Assembly (NCBI RefSeq): GCF_004310325.1
Contig: NZ_SIRT01000011.1
Location: 62,001-126,000, forward strand
Length of the DNA stretch: 64,000 nt
From: Hyunsoonleella flava
GTDB taxonomy: Bacteria > Bacteroidota > Bacteroidia > Flavobacteriales > Flavobacteriaceae
Reading direction: 5' to 3'
Shown here: piece after piece, positions 25,795 to 36,600 of the stretch
How positions within the stretch are numbered: position 1 is the first letter of the stretch
Layout: each line of letters opens with the position of its first letter
Notes under the pieces: model-generated
Database searches by the model: none
What the model was told of the DNA's origin: nothing
Seen by the model: only the letters and a program-made list of their open reading frames with translations
Program-made: the position numbers and the translations under genes

Positions 25795-26409
25795 ATGAAA
25801 CTATTTCAAGATATTTCTAATCTTATTAAAGCATTAGATACCCATACAATTACTGGAGATAGAAAAGAAACACTATCAGTATTAGTGGATTATTTAAAAA
25901 ACAAAATCGATTCAGGAAACGCTATTCGTTTAAATTTTATTTGCACTCACAATTCAAGACGTAGCCACCTATCCCAAATTTGGGCGCAAACAATGGCGGC
26001 CTACTTTGATATTAAAAATGTATCCTGTTATTCAGGTGGAACTGAAGCCACAGCTATGTTTCCTAAGGTTGAGGAAACCTTAATAAATCAGGGTTTTAAA
26101 GTTGTCAAATTATCTGAAGACGATAACCCTGTGTATAGCATTAAGTTTTCAATAAATGAACCATCTATAATCGCTTTTTCTAAAGTGTTTAGCAATGAAT
26201 TTAATCCGTCTTCTGAGTTTGCAGCAATACTGACCTGTTCTTCGGCAGATGAAGGGTGTCCAATCGTTTCAGGTTGTGATAAGCGTATCGCTATTACTTA
26301 TAAAGACCCAAAACAATCGGATGGAACACCTCAGCAAACAGCAGTCTATTTGGAGCGCAGTTTACAGATTGCAACGGAGATGAAGTTTGTGTTTTCTAGG
26401 TTGAATTAA
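25795..26409 (+). CDS. Arsenate reductase-like low-molecular-weight phosphatase fold protein
   Basis: A 204-residue LMW-PTP/ArsC-fold protein. The phosphate loop is Cys50-Thr-His-Asn-Ser-Arg-Arg56 (C-x5-R), and an Asp-Pro pair (KDPK, Asp171) stands at the general-acid position. Extra cysteines at 148, 155 and 161 (TCSSADEGCPIVSGC) could form the disulfide relay used by thioredoxin-coupled arsenate reductases. It probably reduces As(V) to As(III). It ends the arsR group; no arsenite pump gene follows before the convergent neighbour 16 bp away. Confidence 0.85.
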   Translation: MKLFQDISNLIKALDTHTITGDRKETLSVLVDYLKNKIDSGNAIRLNFICTHNSRRSHLSQIWAQTMAAYFDIKNVSCYSGGTEATAMFPKVEETLINQGFKVVKLSEDDNPVYSIKFSINEPSIIAFSKVFSNEFNPSSEFAAILTCSSADEGCPIVSGCDKRIAITYKDPKQSDGTPQQTAVYLERSLQIATEMKFVFSRLN

Positions 26410-26425
26410 AGTATTTTTTGAAGAA

Positions 26426-27436
26426 CTACAACCCATAATCAAAAGGTAATAACTCCCCAACGCGTTGCTCTCCCATCACACCAGTGAAGCGCACTTTGTC
26501 CACATTGGTATAGTTTCCAAAGAAATCTATAAAAATTGAGGGGGCTAAAAATTCAATACTTGATTTTTCCCAATTATTGAATAGTATATTTAATGGTTGA
26601 CGTAAAGACACCCGTTTTATCTCAGTACCATTTTTAGTTTCTATATAAATATACTCCCAAGGGTCTTCAATCCTTGTGCTTTTAAAGAATAATTGAAATT
26701 TATTTTCTGCAAATTTCTGCGCGTAAAGGGCACGCATAAATTGTAACCTAGAGCCAGCATAAGCCTTGTTTCTGTTTTTAATGGCTTTTTCCTTATTAAA
26801 AATCTCAAAATCCTTGTAATAAGTGCTGCCAAAAAAGCCAACTGACCTTACATCAAAGGTATTATTACTAGAACCTCGAGGCATAAATCTTAATATAAAG
26901 GAAGTAAGATCATAAGTTATGTAATATTGCAGTGCTTTGTTTTCAACTCGTATGGGTGATTTAGAATACCCTCTTAAAACTCTTTGTTTTCTGTCATAAC
27001 GTAGAATAATATCTTCTTCATTTAAAATTGTACAAGATTTTCCAAATCTGGAAGTTCCAAGAAATTCTTTTCTAAAAAACCGTAATTTCTGTTTTCGGGT
27101 TAGCCCGTCATTAGCATTTACAATAACTTCATTTAAAGATTCGTGGTTCTCTTCTAGAAAAACTGTAATAGTATTTTTCTCCCTGTAATCGGTTATCACT
27201 TGTTTTTTATAGCCCAAAAATGATATGATTAGGGGAGATTGTATGGCATCTGAATATTTAATAGTAAACTCTCCTTTGCTATTTGTAATAGCGCCAATGG
27301 TGGTATTGTCAAAATAAACGGTAGCAGTTTCAATTGGAGCCTTTGTTTTTGCATCTAAAACAGTGCCTTTTATAATTTGGGAATAGCTTACAAATCCATG
27401 TAATAAAAATAATAGAGAAAATAATTTACCCCTCAT
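26426..27436 (-). CDS. CarboxypepD_reg-like domain protein, envelope
   Basis: A 336-residue exported protein with a signal peptide (1-19, ending VSYSQ) and an N-terminal carboxypeptidase-regulatory-like beta domain (about 20-105: IKGTVLDAKTKAPIETATVYF, NSKGEFTI, SFLGYKK). The remaining 230 residues are a conserved Bacteroidota region that I cannot name, rich in strands and basic residues. Its start overlaps the end of the OlsF-like gene by 11 nt, so it is the last gene of a leftward operon with that acyltransferase and aspartate kinase. Confidence 0.82.
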   Translation of the reverse strand: MRGKLFSLLFLLHGFVSYSQIIKGTVLDAKTKAPIETATVYFDNTTIGAITNSKGEFTIKYSDAIQSPLIISFLGYKKQVITDYREKNTITVFLEENHESLNEVIVNANDGLTRKQKLRFFRKEFLGTSRFGKSCTILNEEDIILRYDRKQRVLRGYSKSPIRVENKALQYYITYDLTSFILRFMPRGSSNNTFDVRSVGFFGSTYYKDFEIFNKEKAIKNRNKAYAGSRLQFMRALYAQKFAENKFQLFFKSTRIEDPWEYIYIETKNGTEIKRVSLRQPLNILFNNWEKSSIEFLAPSIFIDFFGNYTNVDKVRFTGVMGEQRVGELLPFDYGL

Positions 27437-29255
27437 TGTTTTCCATAAACTTTTGCTCTAATTCCGCCTGAAACTCCTCCATTACAGGGCGCACGGTACT
27501 TTCGGGTAAATCGGCAATTTTAATGTACATCAATCCGTCTACCGAGTTGTTAAAAAGTGGGTCTACATTAAAAGCTACCAGTTTTGCATTCTGTTTGATA
27601 TATTTTTTAAGAAGAACAGGTAAGCGTAAAGCACCTGGTTCTATTTCATCAATAAACTTGTCGAATTTATTTAAATCGGCTTCGGCCTCATCGAAGACAA
27701 AATCCTTGTCGGCATCTTTTAGTTTTACTTTGAACTCCTTTTTCGGACGAACATATTGCGCTATGTAGGGATCGTAGTAATGAGATTTCATAAACTCTAC
27801 CATCAAAGATTTTGAGAAGTTTGAAAATTGATTGCTAATGCTAACACCTCCAATTAGGTAGTTATGTTCCGGATGGCGCAATGTAGTATGTACAATGCCT
27901 TTCCAAAGTAAAAATAGAGGCATTGGCTTTTGCTGGTACTCTTTTATTATAAAAGCACGACCCATTTCAATAGATTCGCTCATCATTTTGTAGAGCTCTG
28001 GTTCAAACCGAAATAAATCCTGTAAATAAAACCCGTTAATGCCGTAAAGCTTAAAGATTTTAGAGCCTAAACCCATTCTGTAAGCACCTGCAATTAATTG
28101 TCTTTCATTGTCCCATAAAAACATATGGTGGTAATAATCGTCAAAGGCATCTAAGTCTATGGCTTCATTGGTGCCTTCGCCTACTTCTCTAAATGTAATT
28201 TCACGTAATCTGCCTATTTCTCTGAGAATATTAGGGATTTTTTTAGCATCAGCAAGATAAACCTCATAGTTTTTGCTTTCTAATAATCTGGAGTTGTCTT
28301 TTTTAAGGGCTTCAACCTCGTTTACCATGAGACTGCTATCTACAGGTGTTACGATATTTTTAGGCGATTTAGGTACTTTTAAAGACGAAGAAATATTATC
28401 CAGTATTTTGGGTTTAGCCTCAAAAGCATTGGAGAGCATATACGTCTTTTTTCTTATAAATTCTGAAAACTCATCTAAGGATTCATGCTCTTTTTGATCT
28501 TTAATTGAAATAGGTTTACCTATTCGAACTTTAATCGTACGTCGTTTTTGGGTAAGAAGTTCTGAGGGTAATTTCGCGGTTCTAAATGTGTCACTAATTT
28601 TAGATAACTTATAAAATAGCTTGCTGTTTTTTGCATGAAAATATATGGGGACAATAGGTACTTCCGCCTTTTTAATCAATTTCATTGCGGCTTCTTCCCA
28701 TGGCTTGTCTACAACCAATTTGCCATCGCGATAGGTGGATACTTCTCCAGCTGGAAAAATTCCTAGTGGATGTCCTTCGCGTAAATGTAAAATGGCATTT
28801 TTAAACCCGGCGATGCTTGATTTTACATCCTTTCTGTCCTCAAAAGGATTTACAGGCATAATGTAAGGTTTCAAAGGTTCAATTCTGTGAAGTAAAAAAT
28901 TAGCAATAATCTTAAAGTCTTGGCGTTGCTCCAGCATCAATTTTAAAAGCAGTATTCCGTCTATCCCACCTAAGGGATGATTTGAAACTGTAATATAGGC
29001 GCCATCTTTGGGTAAACGATTTAAGTCCTCATCTGGGATTTCAAATTTAATTTGGAAATCGCCCAAAATGGCGTTTAAAAAACTAACCTCTTCTAGATGT
29101 TTATTTCGCTTATAAATTTTGTTGAGGGTAGATATTTTAAGCACCTTCATGAGTAACCAGCCTATAAAAGTGCCTAAAAACCCATATTTATCCAATTGTA
29201 TGGCTTTTGCTACTTCTTTTGCGGTTACTAAACCCGTATCTTGCTGTTTCCCCAT
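27426..29255 (-). CDS. Bifunctional O-/N-acyltransferase, OlsF-like (lipo-amino-acid synthesis)
   Basis: A 609-residue fusion. Residues about 60-285 are a PlsC-like acyltransferase with SNHPLGGIDG (His93, Asp99; spacing HX5D rather than HX4D) and a later FPAGEVS motif. Residues about 330-600 are an OlsB/hemolysin-type GNAT N-acyltransferase region (REITFREVGEGT, DLFRFEPEL, MGRAFI). This is the arrangement of OlsF from Serratia and Flavobacterium johnsoniae, where the N-terminal half O-acylates and the C-terminal half N-acylates ornithine. The head group (ornithine, glycine or other) is not shown by sequence. It lies 23 bp after aspartate kinase. Confidence 0.85.
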   Translation of the reverse strand: MGKQQDTGLVTAKEVAKAIQLDKYGFLGTFIGWLLMKVLKISTLNKIYKRNKHLEEVSFLNAILGDFQIKFEIPDEDLNRLPKDGAYITVSNHPLGGIDGILLLKLMLEQRQDFKIIANFLLHRIEPLKPYIMPVNPFEDRKDVKSSIAGFKNAILHLREGHPLGIFPAGEVSTYRDGKLVVDKPWEEAAMKLIKKAEVPIVPIYFHAKNSKLFYKLSKISDTFRTAKLPSELLTQKRRTIKVRIGKPISIKDQKEHESLDEFSEFIRKKTYMLSNAFEAKPKILDNISSSLKVPKSPKNIVTPVDSSLMVNEVEALKKDNSRLLESKNYEVYLADAKKIPNILREIGRLREITFREVGEGTNEAIDLDAFDDYYHHMFLWDNERQLIAGAYRMGLGSKIFKLYGINGFYLQDLFRFEPELYKMMSESIEMGRAFIIKEYQQKPMPLFLLWKGIVHTTLRHPEHNYLIGGVSISNQFSNFSKSLMVEFMKSHYYDPYIAQYVRPKKEFKVKLKDADKDFVFDEAEADLNKFDKFIDEIEPGALRLPVLLKKYIKQNAKLVAFNVDPLFNNSVDGLMYIKIADLPESTVRPVMEEFQAELEQKFMENNEG

Positions 29256-29278
29256 TAGCGTAAAAGTAATAAATAAAA

Positions 29279-30529
29279 CTATTTAGTAACTATCTGCACA
29301 GTTTCTTGAGTTAACTGTTTTAATAACACTGTTTTATCTTCTTCTAACTTTTCTAAAACCTCGGCATTATAATGTCTAATCGTGTATAATGAAACGTTTT
29401 CATAGCAAGTCACTCTGAATTTTGCTTTAAGATGTTGAAGTAGCGGTTCTAGGTTGTTAAAAATATTGTCAATACAAACTGAAAAGCTGATGGCTGAATT
29501 TTGAATGACATCAACTTTCATTTTGTAAGTATGTAATAACTTAAAAATACCACTGATGTTGTCTTCAACGATATATGAAAAATCTAGAGAGGATAAGGAA
29601 ATTAAAACCTGATTCTTTTTTAAAATAAAGCATGGAACATTAGGTTGTAGTGTAATGCCTTTGCCAACGCGAGTACCTTCGTTTTTTGGATTTAAAAATG
29701 ACTTTACAAATAGTGGAATTTCTTTTCTTTGTAGGGGCTGTAATGTTTTAGGATGAATTACGGAAGCACCATAAAAAGCTAGTTCTATAGCCTCTTCATA
29801 AGATATTTGATGCAGCAATTGGGCATTGTCAAAATATCTGGGGTCTGCATTTAAAACCCCAGGAACATCTTTCCAAATAGTTACGCTTTTAGCATTAAGA
29901 CAGTACGCATATATGGCTGCAGTATAATCACTGCCTTCTCTTCCCAGTGTGGTTGTAAAATTATTAACATCACTACCTAGAAACCCTTGTGTAATATTTA
30001 AAGTATTCCTGTTAAAGTTTGACGAAATATTTTGTTGAGTTTGTTCCCAATTTACATTGGCACGTCTGTAATAATTATCGGTTTTAATATGTTCTCTGGC
30101 ATCCAGCCAGTGATTTTTTAAATTGATACTATTCAAGTAAGCACTGATAATGCTCGTGGCCACTAGTTCTCCAAAACATATAGTTTGGTCGTAAACAAAA
30201 TTATAATCAGGAGATTTATTGGTTCTTAAAATGTCGCTAAGCTCTCTAAAAAGGCCATTCACTTCTTTAAAAATGGGGTGGGATTCATTTTCGAACAAAT
30301 CCAATAAAATACTGTTGTGGTATTTAATAACATCTTGTAAAGCGCTTTTAAGTAAGGTTTTCTTATTGAAATAATTATTTAACACAATTTCCAGAGCGTT
30401 GGTAGTTTTACCCATAGCTGAAACCACCACTAGTGTGTCTTTATATCCGATGGTTTTTAAAACCTTGGCTAGATTTTTTACACCTTCGGCATCTTTTACT
30501 GAAGCACCACCAAATTTAAATACTTGCAT
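29279..30529 (-). CDS. Aspartate kinase
   Basis: A 416-residue monofunctional aspartate kinase, first step of the lysine/threonine/methionine pathway. Visible motifs are KFGGASV (4-10, canonical KFGGTSV), the ATP/aspartate loop TLGREGSDYTAA and WKDVPGVLNADPR. The C-terminal 120 residues look like an ACT-type regulatory region with weak conservation (KMKVDVIQNSAISFSVCID). It starts 1 nt after the GNAT gene's stop codon region and precedes the OlsF-like gene by 23 bp, so all share an operon. No other lysine-pathway gene is nearby. Confidence 0.93.
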   Translation of the reverse strand: MQVFKFGGASVKDAEGVKNLAKVLKTIGYKDTLVVVSAMGKTTNALEIVLNNYFNKKTLLKSALQDVIKYHNSILLDLFENESHPIFKEVNGLFRELSDILRTNKSPDYNFVYDQTICFGELVATSIISAYLNSINLKNHWLDAREHIKTDNYYRRANVNWEQTQQNISSNFNRNTLNITQGFLGSDVNNFTTTLGREGSDYTAAIYAYCLNAKSVTIWKDVPGVLNADPRYFDNAQLLHQISYEEAIELAFYGASVIHPKTLQPLQRKEIPLFVKSFLNPKNEGTRVGKGITLQPNVPCFILKKNQVLISLSSLDFSYIVEDNISGIFKLLHTYKMKVDVIQNSAISFSVCIDNIFNNLEPLLQHLKAKFRVTCYENVSLYTIRHYNAEVLEKLEEDKTVLLKQLTQETVQIVTK

Positions 30530-30530
30530 G

Positions 30531-31010
30531 TTATAAATTAGAAATATAATTTTTTATACCCTCTTCATTCATTTGCACAACATCCCAATCACGCATCACA
30601 TTTGCGCCATTTTTTTCATAAAATTTAATTGCAGGCTCATTCCAATCCAATACCTCCCAGTTTATGCGTTTAACTCCTAAACTATGGCTATATTTCACTA
30701 CTTCATCTAATAATTTTGAACCAATACCATATCCGCGCATTTTTTCGCTTACAATCAAATCCTCTAAATGAATAGCTCTTCCTTTCCAAGTGGAATAGCG
30801 ATTATACACCAAAGCAATTCCCTCAATTTGAGAATTAATTTCAGCAACAAAACAATGAAATTGTGGATGTTCTCCAAAACCGTCATTCTGTAAGTCTTCT
30901 ACGGTTACTTCAACAGCATCTGGTTCTTTTTCATAAATAGCTAACTCTTTTATAAGTTTTAGCACGTGTGGCATATCCTCTCTTTTTGAGTCTCTGATTA
31001 TCAATTCCAT
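30531..31010 (-). CDS. GNAT-family N-acetyltransferase (diamine-acetyltransferase-like)
   Basis: A 159-residue GNAT enzyme. The acetyl-CoA motif A is VSEKMRGYGIGSKLLDEV (about 88-105) and motif B is INWEVLDWNEPAIKFYEKNGA. The order and the AIHLEDLIV strand resemble spermidine/thialysine-type acetyltransferases (SSAT-like), so a polyamine or lysine-like amine is a plausible substrate, but this is inference. It is the first gene of the leftward operon with aspartate kinase (1-nt gap) and diverges from fbp. Confidence 0.88.
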   Translation of the reverse strand: MELIIRDSKREDMPHVLKLIKELAIYEKEPDAVEVTVEDLQNDGFGEHPQFHCFVAEINSQIEGIALVYNRYSTWKGRAIHLEDLIVSEKMRGYGIGSKLLDEVVKYSHSLGVKRINWEVLDWNEPAIKFYEKNGANVMRDWDVVQMNEEGIKNYISNL

Positions 31011-31132
31011 AATTTATTTATAAAGTATTCAAATATAGTTTAAAGTTCAGCATTTTAAAGCATTTATGTATTGCGAAAACGATGTAGTTTGGTAAAATTT
31101 ATGGATATTTGCAGCACTAAACTTAAACATTT

Positions 31133-32143
31133 ATGTCGCACAAAAAACAAACTTTAGGAGAATTTATCATTGAAAACCAAGCATCGTTTAAATATTCATC
31201 AGGAGAGTTGTCCAGTCTCTTAAATTCTATTCGTTTAGCAGCAAAAGTGGTAAACCATGAAGTGAATAAAGCTGGTTTAGTTGATATTATCGGAGCTGTG
31301 GGTGATACCAATATTCAAGGTGAAGATCAGCAAAAGCTTGATGTTTATGCCAATGACAAGTTCATTCAAACTTTAACAAAACGAAACATTGTTTGTGGGA
31401 TAGCGAGTGAGGAGGAAGATGATTTTATTACTATCAATAGTCAAGATGAAAACCATCAAAACAAATATGTTGTTTTGATCGATCCTTTAGATGGGTCTTC
31501 AAATATTGATGTAAATGTTTCTGTTGGAACTATATTTTCAATATACCGAAGGGTTACTCCTGTGGGGACACCTGTTCATCTTAAAGATTTTTTACAAAAA
31601 GGAAGTGAACAAGTAGCTGCGGGCTATGTGGTGTACGGTACATCTACTATGTTAGTGTATACCACTGGTGATGGTGTTAACGGATTTACGTTAAACCCGG
31701 CAATAGGTTCTTTTTACCTATCACATCCAGATATGCAATTTCCTGAAGATGGAAATATTTATTCAGTGAATGAAGGTAATTATATTCATTTCCCTCAAGG
31801 TATAAAAGACTATATAAAGTATTGTCAGTTAGAAGAGGATGATAGACCCTATACATCTAGATATATTGGATCTTTAGTTTCTGATTTTCATAGAAATATG
31901 ATTAAAGGTGGTATTTATTTATATCCGCAGAGTTCAAAAAACCCTAATGGTAAACTACGTTTACTTTATGAGTGCAATCCCATGGCCTTTTTGGCAGAAC
32001 AGGCTAATGGGAAAGCTAGTGATGGTTTTACAAGAACAATGGATGTGGAGCCTACCGAACTACATCAACGTGTGCCTTTTATTTGTGGAAGTAAAAACAT
32101 GGTGGAAAAGGCTGAAGAGTTTATGCGAAATGCAAAAAGGTAA
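31133..32143 (+). CDS. fbp: Fructose-1,6-bisphosphatase, class I
   Basis: A 336-residue class I enzyme (usual length about 330-340) that removes the 1-phosphate of fructose 1,6-bisphosphate in gluconeogenesis. Metal and catalytic residues are visible in ASEEEDD (about 89-95), [23 protein letters not shown] (about 117-139) and [20 protein letters not shown] near 278. It is divergent from the GNAT-aspartate kinase operon across 122 bp and ends in a strong bidirectional terminator shared with gltD. Confidence 0.96.
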   Translation: MSHKKQTLGEFIIENQASFKYSSGELSSLLNSIRLAAKVVNHEVNKAGLVDIIGAVGDTNIQGEDQQKLDVYANDKFIQTLTKRNIVCGIASEEEDDFITINSQDENHQNKYVVLIDPLDGSSNIDVNVSVGTIFSIYRRVTPVGTPVHLKDFLQKGSEQVAAGYVVYGTSTMLVYTTGDGVNGFTLNPAIGSFYLSHPDMQFPEDGNIYSVNEGNYIHFPQGIKDYIKYCQLEEDDRPYTSRYIGSLVSDFHRNMIKGGIYLYPQSSKNPNGKLRLLYECNPMAFLAEQANGKASDGFTRTMDVEPTELHQRVPFICGSKNMVEKAEEFMRNAKR

Positions 32144-32162
32144 CTCTCTCATTATCAAATAT

Positions 32163-32194
32163 AAAAAATGCGAACTGAAAAGTTCGCATTTTTT
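32163..32194. terminator. Bidirectional terminator between fbp and gltD
   Basis: AAAAAATGCGAACT (32163-32176) and AGTTCGCATTTTTT (32181-32194) are perfect 14-bp arms around GAAA. With A-runs and T-runs at the two outer ends it can terminate fbp rightward and gltBD leftward. Confidence 0.93.
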
Positions 32195-32214
32195 ATTCAA
32201 TTAAGTTTTATTTG

Positions 32215-33681
32215 TTAGTGTAACCCAACCAAATCCCCACTTGCATCCTTTGTAGGCAAATCTGATTTACCCATCAAATAAATGTCAACTTGTCTTGCAG
32301 CTTCTCTACCTTCTGATATTGCCCATACGATTAAGGATTGCCCACGACGCATATCACCAGCAGTAAAAATATTAGGAATATTGGTCTGGTATTTACCGTA
32401 CTCAGCTTTATAATTAGAACGTGCATCAGTTTTAATACCCAACTTGTCGGCTAGGGTACTTTCAGGTCCAGTAAAACCAAGTGCCAATAATGCTAAATCA
32501 CAAGGCCATGTTTTTTCAGTACCTTCAATTTCAATTAATTGAGGACGTTGTCCAGGTACCATTTTCCACTCTACGTTAACAGTTTTTAAACCGGTAAGTT
32601 TATTGTTTTTATCTGTAATAAACTCTTTAGTATTAATGAGCCAGTTACGCTCAACACCTTCTTCATGAGATGAGGATGTTTTTAACTGTAATGGCCAAAA
32701 AGGCCAAGGTGTAGTTGGGGAACGGTGTCCAGGTGGCTTTGGCATAATTTCAAAATTAACTACCGATTTTGCGCCATGTCGGTTGGATGTTCCGATACAA
32801 TCAGAACCTGTGTCACCACCGCCAATAACAATTACGTTTTTATCGGTAGCCATAACTTGATTCTCGACCTTTTTACCAAATAATACTTTAGTTTGCTGTG
32901 TTAGGAAATCCATGGCTTGTACCACACCATCAGCATCAATACCTGGTGTTGGTAAGCTACGTCTTTCAGTCGCTCCACCGCATAATACTACAGCATCAAA
33001 CGCTTTTAGCGCTTCAACATCGTAATTCACACCAACATTTACATTGGTTTTAAACGTTATACCTTCTTCTTCTAAAATGGCCAGACGACGATCGATAATT
33101 TCCTTCTCCATTTTGAAGTTTGGAATACCGTAACGCAATAGTCCACCAATTTCGTCATCACGTTCAAAAACGGTAACTGTGTGTCCAGCTCTGTTTAACT
33201 GTTGTGCAGCAGCTAAACCAGCAGGACCAGAACCTACAACAGCAATGGTTTTACCAGTTCTTGTTTTAGGTGGTTGTGGCTTAATCCAACCTTCTTGAAA
33301 AGCACGTTCCACAATTTGTTTCTCAATATTTTCAATTGAAACAGGATCTTCAATAATACCCAGTACACACGATTTTTCGCATGGTGCTGGACATAGTCTT
33401 CCAGTAAATTCAGGGAAATTATTTGTTGAATGCAATATCCAAGAGGCTTTTTGCCATTCACCTTGGTGTACCATATGGTTGAAATCTGGAATAAGATTTC
33501 CTAAGGGACAACCACTATGACAAAACGGAATACCACAATCCATGCAGCGCGACCCTTGTTTTGTGATCTCCTCTTCAGAGAGAGGCACAGTAAATTCCTT
33601 ATAATGTTTTACACGGTCTTTTACGGGCGTGTACTTTTCGTCTTGTCTTTCAAATTCTTTAAAACCTGTTACTTTCCCCAT
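32215..33681 (-). CDS. gltD: Glutamate synthase, small (beta) subunit
   Basis: A 488-residue NADPH-GOGAT small subunit, close to the family length (about 470-490). The N-terminal Fe-S region carries CMDCGIPFCHSGCPLGN (about 42-58) and GRLCPAPCEKSC (about 93-104). An FAD-binding site (VVGSGPAGLAAAQQL, near 150) and a NADPH site (IVIGGGDTGSDC, near 285) follow. It passes electrons from NADPH to the large subunit for making glutamate from glutamine and 2-oxoglutarate. It starts 4 nt after gltB and ends at a shared terminator. Confidence 0.96.
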   Translation of the reverse strand: MGKVTGFKEFERQDEKYTPVKDRVKHYKEFTVPLSEEEITKQGSRCMDCGIPFCHSGCPLGNLIPDFNHMVHQGEWQKASWILHSTNNFPEFTGRLCPAPCEKSCVLGIIEDPVSIENIEKQIVERAFQEGWIKPQPPKTRTGKTIAVVGSGPAGLAAAQQLNRAGHTVTVFERDDEIGGLLRYGIPNFKMEKEIIDRRLAILEEEGITFKTNVNVGVNYDVEALKAFDAVVLCGGATERRSLPTPGIDADGVVQAMDFLTQQTKVLFGKKVENQVMATDKNVIVIGGGDTGSDCIGTSNRHGAKSVVNFEIMPKPPGHRSPTTPWPFWPLQLKTSSSHEEGVERNWLINTKEFITDKNNKLTGLKTVNVEWKMVPGQRPQLIEIEGTEKTWPCDLALLALGFTGPESTLADKLGIKTDARSNYKAEYGKYQTNIPNIFTAGDMRRGQSLIVWAISEGREAARQVDIYLMGKSDLPTKDASGDLVGLH

Positions 33682-33685
33682 GATT

Positions 33686-36600
33686 CTAAGCTGTTAATTC
33701 TTCTACCATTTGTTCTTCAGTCTCTAAACGCTTTAATGCACGTTTGTATTCAATTGGCATTACTTTTACAAATTTGCCTAAGGCAGTATCCCAATCTGAC
33801 AACAACGTTTTTGCAATATTACTATCTGTATAAAGTTGATGTTTCTCGATAGACGCTTTTAATTCGTTAGCATCTTCACTTGTAATGTCCTCAAATTCTA
33901 TAGTTTCTGTGTTACACAAGCCATTTACAAACTTGTTTTCAGGATCGTACACATAGGCGATACCACCACTCATACCAGCTGCAAAGTTTCTTCCAGTTTT
34001 ACCGAGAACGATAACGCGACCACCAGTCATATATTCACAACAATGATCTCCTACACCTTCAACAACCGCTGTTGCTCCTGAGTTACGTACCGCAAAACGT
34101 TCACCAGCTATACCATTTATATAGGCTTGACCGTTTACCGCACCAAATAAACATACGTTTCCAACAATAATATTTTCATTGGCTTTGAAATCAGCATTTT
34201 CAGGTTTCTTGACAATTAACTTAGCACCTGATAAACCTTTGCCTAAATAATCATTGGTGTTTCCTTCTAAAGTGAAGGTTAAACCAAACGCTCCAAAAGC
34301 ACCGAAGCTTTGTCCAGCAGAACCTGTAAAGTTGATATTCAAAGTGTCTTCAGGTAGACCTAAATGACCGTAGATTTTAGAAATCTCGTTACTTACAATA
34401 GCACCAACGGTTCTATTTATATTGCTAATTGGGTAATGCAATGTCATTTTCTCTTTTCGGTACAATGCACGATGAGAATCTTTCAAAATAGTAAAATCCA
34501 ATACGTTATCAAGATTATGATCTTGTTCTTCGGTATTTCTAACTATTAATTTGTTGTACGCCGCTGGTCTATGCAATATACTTGATAAATCAAGACCTTT
34601 AGCTTTATAGTGCTTAATAGCTTTATTAGCATTTATTTTATGGGTTTGACCCACCATTTCTGCCATGGTTCTAAAGCCTAATTGCGCCATGATACCCCTT
34701 AATTCTTCCGCTACATAGTAGAAGAAATTGATCACATGTTCTGGTGTACCTTTAAAGTTCTTACGCAGCTCTTTGTCTTGAGTTGCGATACCTACCGGAC
34801 AGGTGTTTAAATGACATTTACGCATCATTATACATCCTGAGGCAACTAGAGGCGCTGTTGCAAAACCAAATTCTTCTGCTCCTAAAAGTGCTGCTACAGC
34901 TACATCACGTCCTGTTTTTAATTGTCCGTCACACTCCACAACAATTCTACTCCTTAGGTTATTAAGCACCAATGTTTGTTGTGCTTCAGATAAACCAAGC
35001 TCCCATGGTAAACCAGCGTGCTTTAATGAGGTTAAAGGCGATGCTCCTGTACCGCCATCGTATCCAGAAATTAATACCACATCTGCTTTTGCTTTTGCAA
35101 CACCAGCAGCAATAGTACCAACACCTACTTCAGATACTAGTTTAACGTTGATTCTCGCATCGCGATTAGCATTTTTTAAATCAAAAATTAATTGTGCTAA
35201 ATCTTCAATAGAATAAATATCGTGATGAGGTGGTGGAGAAATCAATCCTACAAAAGGTGTAGAATTTCTAGCATTTGCTATCCAAGGCAGTACTTTTTCT
35301 CCTGGTAGCTGTCCACCTTCACCGGGCTTAGCACCTTGCGCCATTTTTATTTGAATCTCTCTAGCGTTTGTTAAGTAGTGCGATGTTACACCAAAACGAC
35401 CTGAAGCAACTTGCTTGATAGCTGAGTTTCTGCTATCTCCATTTACATCGGGATGGAAACGGTTTCTATCTTCTCCACCTTCACCAGAATTGGATTTCCC
35501 CCCAATTCTATTCATGGCAATAGCCAAATTTTCATGGGCTTCACGGGAAATAGAGCCATAAGACATTGCTCCTGTTTTAAAACGCTTTACAATCTCGGTC
35601 CATGGTTCTACTTCATCCAGCGGAATAGGGTCTAGATTATCAAACTCAAATAACCCACGAATGGTCATCAAATTTTCAGATTGCTCGTTAATCGCTTTTG
35701 AGTAAACGTCATAGCTAGCTTGGTCGCTCAATCTAACCGCTTGCTGCAATTTAGAAACAGTAGTTGGGTTAAACATATGGCGTTCGCCATTACGTCTCCA
35801 ACGGTAATCACCTCCAATGTTTAAGCCTAATTTTTTGTCAATAGGCTTTTCTGGATAGGCTTGTAAATAACGCTGGTTAATTTCTTTTTCTATTTCGTAC
35901 AATCCGATACCTTCAATTCTTGAAGCGGTGTAAGGGAAATATTTTTCAACAAATTCTGAATTGAAACCAACGATTTCAAAAATCTGGGAACCTCTATATG
36001 AATGTAAGGTAGAAATACCAATCTTATTCATGATTTTAAGAAGTCCTTTACCAATGGCTTTGTTGAAATTCTCTACAGCTTCGTCTTCATCCATATTCTC
36101 AATAAATCCCTCTTTTACCTGCATTCTGATAATTTCGTTCACCATGTAAGGGTTGATGGCACTGGCGCCGTAACCAAATAGCGTTGCAAAATGATGTGGT
36201 TCACGAGGTTCGGCAGATTCAATGATGATATCAAAATAAGAGCGCTTGCGTAAGCGATTCATTTGATGATTTACATACGAACATGCCAACAAAGCCGGTA
36301 TTGGTGCAAATTCTTCATTAACACCTCTGTCGGATAATATGATAATGTTTGTTTTGCGTTCTAAAGCTTTTTCAATTTGAACGATAATGTCATCCAGAGC
36401 ATCTTCTAAACCATTCATTCCTTTTGCTTTTGGATAAAGCATTTGGATAGTTTCGGCTTTAAAACTTTCAATTTGAATGGTTCGTATTTTTTCTAAATCG
36501 GCATTCGAGATAACCGGATTTTGAATTCTTAGTTTTCTACACTGTCTTTCAGTAATACTGAAAATGTTTCGGTCTTTACCAAGATTTAAACTGATATCAG

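Noticed and set aside
33517-33852. 111-codon plus-strand frame across the gltB/gltD junction
   Set aside because: It is antisense to two well-supported enzymes and would cross their junction.
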